A stretch of 64,000 nt of DNA from JBFWVR01 sp050246635 (GTDB lineage Bacteria > Acidobacteriota > Vicinamibacteria > Vicinamibacterales > UBA2999): the NCBI GenBank assembly GCA_050246635.1, contig JBFWVR010000015.1, forward strand, positions 73,541 through 137,540, written 5' to 3'. Under the pieces are notes generated by a model. It had not been told where the DNA came from, did no database searches, and worked only from the letters and a program-made list of their open reading frames with translations. The position numbers and the translations under genes are program-made. Below, piece by piece: positions 51,385 through 58,913 of this stretch (position 1 is the first letter of the stretch; every line of letters starts with the position of its first letter).

Positions 51385-52598
51385 GCGGCCTTGTCCTGGC
51401 CGTCGGCGAGCCCGTCCAGCTCCCCGATGATGCGCTCGAGCTGCGTCATCAGGGCCTGGCGCCGTGAGGCATACCGCGCTTCGTCCATCTTGCCGCGCGC
51501 GTGCTGCCGCTCGAGCTCCACGAGATCGGCATAGAGCCGTTCGCGGCGCGCCCGCAGCCGGTCGGCGTGGCCCGCCCGCGCCGGCGCGCCCGTGAACGCC
51601 GCCCAGGCGCCGGCCAGCAGGATCAGCGCCACGAGGGCCAGGCCGACGTCGCGCATCACCGTGCTGTGATGCGGCAGCCCGGTGAGCTCGAGCACGAGCG
51701 GGTCACCCGCATTCAACCGGCCGCCGGTGCCCATGATGAAGGGCGTGCCGCCAGCGGTGGCGTCCTGGTGGGCCGTGAACTGCGGTGAGTTCAGGTGGAC
51801 TTCGCCGACCTTCTCGAGCGCCGCGAAGATGGCCGTGAGCGCCGCGGGAAACCGCTGCGTGATCGTCAGCTCGCCGCCGGTGTACGGCATCGAGAAGCCG
51901 AACTGCACCTGCGTGGTGCCGGGCGGGAACGGCCCGGTGATGACGACGTGGTCGCCGCGCACCGTGGCCAGCGGCGAGCTCCCCTCGAGCATCGACGCGC
52001 CGGCCGCGCCCTGCGGCAGCTCCACCACGAGCGGCCCCTCGGTCTCGATGGGCGTGCGCGCGCTGTTCACGATGTCCAGCAGGTAGAACATCGTGAGGTC
52101 GTCGTTCTGGAACTCGAGGATGACACGGCTGTCGCCGCCGAACTCCACGATGCCCTGACGGGCAGGTGCGGCGGCTGCCTCCGCGGCCGCGGCATCTTCT
52201 CGTGCGCTGGCGGCCGACGCGCCCGCCACGAGCGCGACGCGGATCCCGCCGGCGGCGGGGATCGTGAACGGCTGCGACGTCAGGGTCTCGCCGTCCACCT
52301 GCGCCTCGGCGACGACCGAGGCCCCGGGCGCGACGCCGTCGAACTGCGCGCGGCCCTGGTCGTCGGTCTGCGCGGTCTGGTTCACCCCGTCGCCGCGCAG
52401 CGTCACGGGGTGGGCCGTGATGTTGTTCCCCATCCGCTCGCGGACGAGGCGCACGGAGACGCTGCCCGCAGGCAGGTCGCCTGCGGCCAGCGGGATGCCG
52501 GACATCTGCGAGGCGTCGGGCATCGCCCCGCCCATCTGGGCCCACACCGGCGTCGCCGCCAGCAGGGCCACCACCAGCCAGGGGAATGTGCGTGTCAT
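51381..52598 (-). CDS. Conserved ccm-cluster secreted protein of unknown role
   Basis: The 405-residue protein has a signal peptide, a carboxypeptidase-regulatory-like beta domain (about 40-130) and an Ala-rich linker. A second beta domain (about 145-310) follows, then a membrane helix (about 315-335) and a charged coiled tail (RLRARRERLYADLVELERQH). It overlaps ccmA, so it probably assists heme delivery. I do not recognise the family. Confidence 0.6.
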   Translation of the reverse strand: MTRTFPWLVVALLAATPVWAQMGGAMPDASQMSGIPLAAGDLPAGSVSVRLVRERMGNNITAHPVTLRGDGVNQTAQTDDQGRAQFDGVAPGASVVAEAQVDGETLTSQPFTIPAAGGIRVALVAGASAASAREDAAAAEAAAAPARQGIVEFGGDSRVILEFQNDDLTMFYLLDIVNSARTPIETEGPLVVELPQGAAGASMLEGSSPLATVRGDHVVITGPFPPGTTQVQFGFSMPYTGGELTITQRFPAALTAIFAALEKVGEVHLNSPQFTAHQDATAGGTPFIMGTGGRLNAGDPLVLELTGLPHHSTVMRDVGLALVALILLAGAWAAFTGAPARAGHADRLRARRERLYADLVELERQHARGKMDEARYASRRQALMTQLERIIGELDGLADGQDKAA

Positions 52599-52646
52599 GG
52601 GTCGTCTACCTGGCGCCTGCCGGCCCGTGGGCCCGGCGGCACCGGC

Positions 52647-53261
52647 TCAGGCGGCGAGCTTCGCGCCGCACCGCTTGCAGAACTTCGCGTCCGTGTCGTT
52701 GCCGGTCCCGCACTGCGTGCAGTACTGGTCCGCTCCGGCGGCCGGCGCGGGCACCGCCGCGGGGGCCGGCGTCGGCAGGCTGCCCAACCGGCGTGTCAGC
52801 TCCTGCTCGATCGTGGAGCGGTACTCGCCCCCGGCATCGAGCTGGCGGATCAGGCCGACCGCGCGCGACCGCAGGCGCCCGCGCATCTCCTCGAAGTCGC
52901 TCTCGGCGACCTTGCCCATCGCGAAGTCGAACTCGAGCTCCTTGATGGACCGGAGCACCAGGGTCTTCTCGCGATCGAGCGCGGCGCGGGTGCGGCCGTG
53001 CAGCACGACGGGGCCATCCGCGTTGTCGGCGCCGACGAGCGGCAGGAACGTGTGGTACGCCGCCAGCCCGACGAAGCTGGCCGCCACGACCGTGAGGCTC
53101 AAGAGCACGATGCCGCCCGGCGACTGCCCCGTCGCGACGATCACCGTCGCGGTCGCGCCGAGCATGCCGCAGACGACGAAGAACTGCCAGGGGCGCAGGC
53201 CGTGGGCCGCCGCGTCGGGCGGCGCCGCGTCGCGCGTGTCAGTCGAGATCGCGGAGCTCAT
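52647..53261 (-). CDS. Membrane protein with C-terminal zinc ribbon
   Basis: The 204-residue protein has two N-terminal membrane helices (about 25-70), an acidic coiled middle and a C-terminal zinc ribbon CTQCGTGN...CKRCG. It overlaps ccmF-ccmH by 23 bases, so it is translated from the ccm mRNA. Function unknown; perhaps a redox or scaffold factor. Confidence 0.65.
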   Translation of the reverse strand: MSSAISTDTRDAAPPDAAAHGLRPWQFFVVCGMLGATATVIVATGQSPGGIVLLSLTVVAASFVGLAAYHTFLPLVGADNADGPVVLHGRTRAALDREKTLVLRSIKELEFDFAMGKVAESDFEEMRGRLRSRAVGLIRQLDAGGEYRSTIEQELTRRLGSLPTPAPAAVPAPAAGADQYCTQCGTGNDTDAKFCKRCGAKLAA

Positions 53262-55716
53262 CGTCCAGCCTCGCCGAGAGTGCCGGGTCTTCCACGTGGG
53301 ACGCGGAAGCGGCCGGCGCCTCCTCCTGCCCCCGGCGCGTCCAGCGCCGCGCGGTCACGCCGACGACGAGCAGGCCCACCACGCCGAGGACGTAGGGGAA
53401 CGCCCAGGCCAGGCGGTTGAAGCCCTCGTCGATCGGCGCGGCCAGTGGCTCCTGGCTGCCGTACTTCTGCACGTAGTACTGGATGACCTCGTCCTCGGTC
53501 TTGCCGTCGCGGACGAGGCCCGCGATCTCCTCGCGCATCTGCTGGGCGACGGCACACGTGCAGACGCCGACGAGCTGGCGGCCGCAGGTGCCGCACATGC
53601 AGATGATCTTGCGCCCGAGTTCCCGCTCGAGCGGCGTGCGCTGCACGACCTGCGCCTCCTGCGGCACCTCGTTGTGCTGCGCGAAGGCCCGGGCCGGGAA
53701 GAGCAGCAGGCCGATGATCAGGAGCGTCGCCGTGGCCTCGGCCGCCGGCATCTTCGCCAGCGCGAAGCCGAAGGCGCCCTCCGGCAGCAGCGCGATGCCG
53801 GTGCCGAGCGCCAGGATGCCGAAGCCGAACCAGATCCAGTTCACCAGCGGGTTGATGTGGACCTCGACGCTGGCCGTCTGCTCCTGCATCTCGAAGGCCG
53901 GCATCACGATGTAGAGGTCCTCCGCGAACGACCGGCGGATGGCGACCTCGGTCGTCGGCTCCTGCTCGTGCTTGCGGTAGTACCACCGGGCCGGGTACAT
54001 CTTGCCGATCTCCGTGCCCTCGTCGTCGAAGATGGTGAGGTTGGCCGTCACCATCTGCTTCTGGCCGTCGTCGGTCACGCGCAGGGCGTCCATCCGGATG
54101 CCGTAGTGATCGAACTGGGCGGTCTGTCCGGGCTTCAGGAGCAGCTGCGCGTCGCGCGTGAAGCCCTCGCCGGCGAAGCCGAGGAAGATCAGCACGATGC
54201 CGAGGTGCACGATGTAGCCGCCGTAGCGCCGCTTGTTGCGGCCGACGAGGCCGATCATCGCGGTGAGCTTGTCGGTGCCCGTGCCGGCCTGCCGCACCGC
54301 GGCGCCCCGCCAGAACTCCTGGGCGATGGTGCCGAAGACGAAGCCGCAGAGCGCGAAGCAGATACCCGAGCTCCAGATCCGCACGCCGAGCGCCAGCACC
54401 AGCCCACCCGTCGCGAGGCCCGCGACCGTCGGCCAGAGGAACTGGTGCACGAGGTTGCTCAGCGTGGACTTGCGCCACGCGAGCAGCGGGCCCGTCCCGG
54501 TCAGGACGAGCAGCGCCAGCCCGATGGGCAGCATCCACTTGTTGAAGAACGGCGGGCCCACTGTCAGGCGTTCGCCGGCGACGGCCTCGCTGATCGTCGG
54601 GAACATCGTCGCGAAGAGGACGAACAGCGCCGCGAACAGCAGCACCCAGTTGTTCGCGAGGAAGGCCGCCTCACGCGAGACCCACGAGTCGAGCTCGTGG
54701 CGCGCCTTGAGGAGCGGCAGGCGGTAGATCACCCAGCCGAAGCTGAAGACGAGCACCGCGCCCATGAAGGCCGTGAACAGCATCGCCAGCTCACGGTCCT
54801 CGCCGAAGGCGTGCACCGACTGCACGATGCCCGACCGCGTCATGAAGGTGCCGAAAATCGTCAGCAGGAACGTGACAATGACGAGCGTGACGTTCCAGAC
54901 GCGCAGCATCCCGCGCCGCTCCTGCACCATCACCGAGTGCAGGAACGCCGTCGCCGTGAACCACGGCAGGAGCCCCGCGTTCTCGACCGGGTCCCACCCC
55001 CAGTACCCGCCCCAGCCCAGCTCCTCGTAGGCCCAGATCATGCCGAGCGTCAGGCCGAGCGACAGGAAGAACCAGGACACCATCGTCCAGCGCCGGACGG
55101 CGCGCAGCCACGAGTCGTCCAAGTGCCCGGTGATGAGGGCGGCCATGCCGAACGCGAACGGAATCGTGAGCCCCACGAACCCCAGGTACATCGTCGGGGG
55201 GTGGATGGCCATGTAGAAGTTCTGGAGCAGCGGGTTGAGCCCCCGGCCGTCGGCGTGCGTCTCGGTGAGGTAGGTCGAGAACGGGTTGTTGTGGATGATC
55301 ATCAGGAACAGGAAGAACATCTGCACAACGGCCGTCACGGCCACGACGTACGGAATCAGCTCCCGGTGGCGCTCCCGATTCACCTTCACCGCCACCGACC
55401 CGAAGATCGACAGCAGGAACACCCAGAACATCACCGAGCCGTCAAGACCGCCCCAGTACGAGGTGATTTTGTAGAAGAGCGGCTGGACGCTGTCCGAGTA
55501 CCGCTGCACGTAGCGGATCGTGAAGTCGCCCACCACGAACGCGTAGATGATGATGCCCGACGCCACCGTCATCAGCGCCGCGACGAGGTAGAAGGCGCCG
55601 ACGCCACTGTCGACGAGGCGCGTATTGCCGCGCCGGGCGCCGGCGACCGACGCGGCGGCGGCATACGCTGCCGTGATGAAGCTCAGCAGAAGCAGGAAGG
55701 CGCCGAGAGTTGCCAT
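53239..55716 (-). CDS. ccmF: Fused CcmF-CcmH cytochrome c maturation protein
   Basis: The 825-residue protein has about fifteen CcmF helices with WGGYWGWDPVENA and TMYLGFVGLT. After about residue 645 a signal-like helix (ATLLIIGLLLFPARAFAQ) leads into a CcmH-like domain. That domain holds REEIAGLVRDGKTEDEV and YVQKYG, then a final membrane helix. The thiol site is not LRCxxC; cysteines lie at 706, 708, 711, 719 and 721 (ICMCGTC then VCTC). CcmF-CcmH ligates heme to apocytochromes; fusion in one chain would fix their ratio. Confidence 0.88.
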   Translation of the reverse strand: MATLGAFLLLLSFITAAYAAAASVAGARRGNTRLVDSGVGAFYLVAALMTVASGIIIYAFVVGDFTIRYVQRYSDSVQPLFYKITSYWGGLDGSVMFWVFLLSIFGSVAVKVNRERHRELIPYVVAVTAVVQMFFLFLMIIHNNPFSTYLTETHADGRGLNPLLQNFYMAIHPPTMYLGFVGLTIPFAFGMAALITGHLDDSWLRAVRRWTMVSWFFLSLGLTLGMIWAYEELGWGGYWGWDPVENAGLLPWFTATAFLHSVMVQERRGMLRVWNVTLVIVTFLLTIFGTFMTRSGIVQSVHAFGEDRELAMLFTAFMGAVLVFSFGWVIYRLPLLKARHELDSWVSREAAFLANNWVLLFAALFVLFATMFPTISEAVAGERLTVGPPFFNKWMLPIGLALLVLTGTGPLLAWRKSTLSNLVHQFLWPTVAGLATGGLVLALGVRIWSSGICFALCGFVFGTIAQEFWRGAAVRQAGTGTDKLTAMIGLVGRNKRRYGGYIVHLGIVLIFLGFAGEGFTRDAQLLLKPGQTAQFDHYGIRMDALRVTDDGQKQMVTANLTIFDDEGTEIGKMYPARWYYRKHEQEPTTEVAIRRSFAEDLYIVMPAFEMQEQTASVEVHINPLVNWIWFGFGILALGTGIALLPEGAFGFALAKMPAAEATATLLIIGLLLFPARAFAQHNEVPQEAQVVQRTPLERELGRKIICMCGTCGRQLVGVCTCAVAQQMREEIAGLVRDGKTEDEVIQYYVQKYGSQEPLAAPIDEGFNRLAWAFPYVLGVVGLLVVGVTARRWTRRGQEEAPAASASHVEDPALSARLDDELRDLD

Positions 55717-55734
55717 AAGTCCTCAAACGCGAAA

Positions 55735-55798
55735 CGGGACCGGAATTCCCCACCGACCGGGCGGGGACTGCCCGTGCAGGTCGAAAATCCCGGTCCCG
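55735..55798 (-). terminator. Hairpin between ccmE and ccmF
   Basis: CGGGACCGG pairs with CCGGTCCCG, and on the minus strand TTTCGCGTTT follows. It may partially terminate or attenuate between ccmE and the rest of the operon. Confidence 0.55.
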
Positions 55799-55818
55799 GG
55801 TCGTTCACAGGCGGGCCG

Positions 55819-56244
55819 TCAGTATGTGCCGGTCGTGTCCGAAGGCGCACCGGCCTTCGGCTCGTATTTCGACGGACATTTCGCCATCACGCCGTTCGGG
55901 GCGACCGAGAAGCCGTCGGGCGCCAGGGTGCCTTTCAGCACGACTTCGGCGTCGTCCTTGAACGTGTCGGGCACGATGCCCTTGTAACGGGCGTCGACGA
56001 TCTGGCCGTTGCTCTGCACCTTGAACCGGTACTCGAGCGTGCTCTTCTTCACGAGAATCGAGTTCGGGACGATGTAGCCGTGGAGCTGGAGCTTCTTCCC
56101 ATACCAGTCGCCCGGCTGGCCCATGACCTCGTCGACGTGCTTGTAGTACTCGGTGCCCTCGCTGAGCGTCGAATACAGCAGCCCGCCAAAGGCCACCACC
56201 AGCACCACGCTCGTCAGCCCGACCTTTACCGCTTTTTGCTTCAT
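55819..56244 (-). CDS. ccmE: CcmE heme chaperone, cysteine (CxxxY) type
   Basis: The 141-residue protein has an N-terminal membrane anchor and an OB-fold domain. The heme-binding histidine of HxxxY CcmE is replaced by C123 in C123-P-S-K-Y127. The CxxxY form is documented in some anaerobes and archaea. It accepts heme from CcmC and passes it to CcmF. I prefer ATG 56244 over an upstream TTG; GGAAG precedes it. Confidence 0.9.
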   Translation of the reverse strand: MKQKAVKVGLTSVVLVVAFGGLLYSTLSEGTEYYKHVDEVMGQPGDWYGKKLQLHGYIVPNSILVKKSTLEYRFKVQSNGQIVDARYKGIVPDTFKDDAEVVLKGTLAPDGFSVAPNGVMAKCPSKYEPKAGAPSDTTGTY

Positions 56245-56470
56245 GGTCAATGACTTCCGGTCAAAGGGTTCGAATCAGGATAGCGTCCCGGGTCACGGGG
56301 GTCAACCAACGGCAGAGCAAGAAGCGATCCCGGCGCCGCAGGCCTCCGGACCCACTGTATTTAGAGCGATTTTCCCGGCGTCTGGCCGGGCCGCCGAGTT
56401 TGCTGCCGGGTTCCCGGCAGAACTCCGGCGCATGACATCCATTATCGAACCTCGCGCCGCCGAGGTTGTC

Positions 56471-57052
56471 TCAGGATGTCTCGTCTGCCGGAGACACCCC
56501 GGCCGCCGCCAGCAGCCGGTACACCAGCGCGATCGGGAGCCCCACCACGTTCGGATGCGAGCCGTCGATCCGCTCGACGAAGCACGCCGCCCGGCCCTGG
56601 ATCCCGTAGGCCCCCGCCTTGTCGCGGGGCTCGCCGGTCGCCACGTACGCCTCGATCTCCGCGGTCGTGAGGGGCGTGAACCAGACGGTCGTGCGCGCGA
56701 GGTCACTCGTCACGCCGGTCGCGCTGGCGACCGCCACGCCGGTCAGCACCTCGTGCGAGCGCCCCGCCAGCTCCCCCACCATCCGGCGCGCCTCCTCGTC
56801 GTCCACCGGCTTGCCGAGAATCCGGCCGTCGACCACGACGACCGTGTCGGCCCCGAGCACGACGGCCTCGGGCCGGCGCGACAACCCGGTGCGCGCCTTC
56901 AGTTCCGCCAGCCGCACCACGTGCGCCTCGGGGGTCTCCCCGGGCAGGACCGATTCGTCCACGTCCGACGGCAGCGCCTCGAAGGGGAACCCCGCCGCCT
57001 CGAGGAGCTGGGCGCGACGGGGGGATTGGCTCGCGAGCAGGAGCTTCGGCAT
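56471..57052 (-). CDS. maf: Maf-family nucleotide pyrophosphatase
   Basis: The 193-residue protein has LASQSPRR at 6-13, GADTVVV, GAYGIQGRA and LPSDVDE, hallmarks of Maf/YhdE. Such enzymes hydrolyse non-canonical or dTTP/UTP nucleotides and can halt septation. It lies alone. Confidence 0.9.
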   Translation of the reverse strand: MPKLLLASQSPRRAQLLEAAGFPFEALPSDVDESVLPGETPEAHVVRLAELKARTGLSRRPEAVVLGADTVVVVDGRILGKPVDDEEARRMVGELAGRSHEVLTGVAVASATGVTSDLARTTVWFTPLTTAEIEAYVATGEPRDKAGAYGIQGRAACFVERIDGSHPNVVGLPIALVYRLLAAAGVSPADETS

Positions 57053-57055
57053 TTG

Positions 57056-57235
57056 GTGATTTGGTGATCTCGTGATCTTGTGATCTGGTGATCTGGTGAT
57101 CTGGTGATCTGATCTCGCGATCGGAAGGTGTTGTCATCTATCTTCTGATCGATCTGGTGATGTCGTGGCCATTCTTCAATTCCCCCGAATCTGAAATCAT
57201 CAATCAATCGTCAGTCTGAAATCTGAACATCTGAA
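57056..57235. repeat. Tandem GATCTGGT repeats with an AT-rich flank
   Basis: GGTGATCTGGTGATCTGGTGA units run from about 57068 to 57115, with TTGGTGATTTGGTGATC before them. A GATCGATCTGGTGATG unit and ATCTGAAATC-type repeats follow to 57235. The block begins at the maf start and ends at the DciA-like start, so both genes' leaders are built from it. Confidence 0.65.
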
Positions 57236-57547
57236 ATGGATCCGATTTCCCGCTCCATCCCGTCCGTGCTCCAGGAGGTCATCCGCAAGGCCCCCTTGAC
57301 TCCCGAGAAGGTGGAGTTCGCGTGGCGCATGGCGGTGGGGCCGGAGGTGGCGCGGGCGACGACGGTGCGGCTGGATGAGGACGGCGTGCTGCACGTCGAC
57401 TCCGGCGAGCCGCACTGGACGGATGAGGTCCGCCGGGCGCGGTCGCTGATCCTGGCACGGCTGGCGCCGCTGCTGGGCGCCGGCACGGTCACGCGCCTGG
57501 CGACCCCGCCGGCGCCGCGCGACAGGCGGCCGCGGCGGGTGCCATAG
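57236..57547 (+). CDS. DciA/DUF721-like protein
   Basis: The 103-residue protein has the DUF721 core (EFAWRMAVGPEVARATTV, then a DGVLHVDSGEPHW-type strand). DciA loads the DnaB helicase in many bacteria. Here only the core domain is present, with a basic tail RDRRPRRVP. The ATG lies within repeat sequence and has no clear ribosome site. Confidence 0.7.
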   Translation: MDPISRSIPSVLQEVIRKAPLTPEKVEFAWRMAVGPEVARATTVRLDEDGVLHVDSGEPHWTDEVRRARSLILARLAPLLGAGTVTRLATPPAPRDRRPRRVP

Positions 57548-57606
57548 AATTGTCCAGGGAGCCCCGGCGGCTCCCGGTCATTCGCGAACCGTTCCAGGAG
57601 TCATAC

Positions 57607-58788
57607 ATGCCAGAAGCCGTCATCGTCAGTGCCGTCCGGCTCCCCACCGGGAAGTTCCTCGGCACCCTGAAGGAGTTCACCGCCCCGGCGCTCGGCGCCA
57701 TGGTCGTGCGTGAGGCCGTGCAGCGCGCCGGCATCGACCCGGCCAGCGTGGACGAGTGCATCATGGGCAACGTCGTCTCGGCCGGCGCCGGCCAGGCGCC
57801 CGCCCGGCAGGCGGCCCTCAAGGGCGGCCTCGCGAACCACGTGGCGGCGCTGACGATCAACAAGGTGTGCGGCTCGGGCCTCAAGGCGGTGATGCTGGCC
57901 CACCAGGGCATCCAGACCGGCGACATCGAAATCGCGGTCGCCGGCGGCATGGAGTCGATGAGCAACTGCCCGTACCTGCTCCCCCGCGTCCGCGAGGGCC
58001 TGCGCATGGGCGACGGCCAGGTCATCGACTCGATGATTCACGACGGCCTCTGGTGCCCGTTCGAGAACTGGCACATGGGCAACGCCGGCGAGACGGTGGC
58101 CGACGCCTACAAGGTGAGCCGCGACGAGCAGGACGCCTACTCCGTCGAGAGCCACCAGAAGGCCGCGGCCGCGCAGGCGGCCGGCAAGTTCAGCGCCGAG
58201 ATGCTCCCGGTCAGCATCCCGCAGCGCAAGGGCGATCCGGTGGTCTTCGATCGCGACGAGTCCGTGCGCGGCGACACCACCGCGGACGTCCTCCGCAAGC
58301 TCAAGCCCGCCTTCAAGAAGGACGGGTCGGTGACGGCCGGCAACGCGCCGCCCGTCAACGACGGCGCCGCCGCGCTCGTGGTGATGTCGTCGGAGCGGGC
58401 CAAGGCGCTCGGCCTGACGCCCATGGCCCGGGTCGTCGCGCAGGCCACGAGCGGCCTCGAGCCGAAGATGCTGCTCATGACCCCGGTCGAGGCCACCCGC
58501 AAGGTGCTCAAGAAGGCCGGCTGGCAGCTCGCCGACGTCGACCTCATCGAGCTGAACGAGGCCTTCGCCGTGCAGGCCGTGGCCGTGATGCGTGAGCTCG
58601 GGGTCGACCCGGCGCGCGTCAACGTGCACGGCGGCGCCGTCGCGCTCGGCCACCCGATCGGCGCCTCGGGCGCGCGCGTGCTCACCACGCTCCTCTACGC
58701 GCTCAAGGACCAGGGCAAGAAGAAGGGCGTCGCCACGCTCTGCCTCGGTGGCGGCAACGGCGTCGCGCTCGCTGTCGAGATGATCTAG
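57607..58788 (+). CDS. Acetyl-CoA acetyltransferase (thiolase)
   Basis: The 393-residue protein has the nucleophile C88 in NKVCGSGLKA, NEAFAVQA, GGAVALGHPIGASG with the catalytic histidine and C of LCLGGGNG near the C-terminus. It condenses or cleaves acetyl-CoA units. AGGAG lies six bases before the ATG. Confidence 0.95.
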   Translation: MPEAVIVSAVRLPTGKFLGTLKEFTAPALGAMVVREAVQRAGIDPASVDECIMGNVVSAGAGQAPARQAALKGGLANHVAALTINKVCGSGLKAVMLAHQGIQTGDIEIAVAGGMESMSNCPYLLPRVREGLRMGDGQVIDSMIHDGLWCPFENWHMGNAGETVADAYKVSRDEQDAYSVESHQKAAAAQAAGKFSAEMLPVSIPQRKGDPVVFDRDESVRGDTTADVLRKLKPAFKKDGSVTAGNAPPVNDGAAALVVMSSERAKALGLTPMARVVAQATSGLEPKMLLMTPVEATRKVLKKAGWQLADVDLIELNEAFAVQAVAVMRELGVDPARVNVHGGAVALGHPIGASGARVLTTLLYALKDQGKKKGVATLCLGGGNGVALAVEMI

Positions 58789-58789
58789 C

Positions 58790-58904
58790 GCGAATCAGGA
58801 ATCGAGAAAGCGGAATCAAGAATGGGGGCCACCCTTCTTGATTCCGCCTTCCGCCATTCCTTTCTTGATTCCGTTTTCTCGATTCTGAATTCCTTCCGTT
58901 AGAC
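58790..58904. repeat. GAATCAAGAA-family inverted repeat, copy 2
   Basis: GAATCGAGAAAGCGGAATCAAGAA is mirrored by TTCTTGATTCCG near 58833 and again by TTCTTGATTCCGTTTTCTCGATTC (58863 on). It fills the gap between thiolase and the DUF5916 gene. Confidence 0.75.
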
Positions 58905-58913
58905 TCCCGTTCG

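Noticed and set aside
52264..56253. A plus-strand ORF of more than 1300 codons over the ccm genes
   Set aside because: It is antisense to clear ccmF-ccmH, ccmE and neighbours; its composition is that of a GC-rich shadow.
57056..57235. CRISPR-like array
   Set aside because: Units are short direct repeats without unique spacers and without cas genes.
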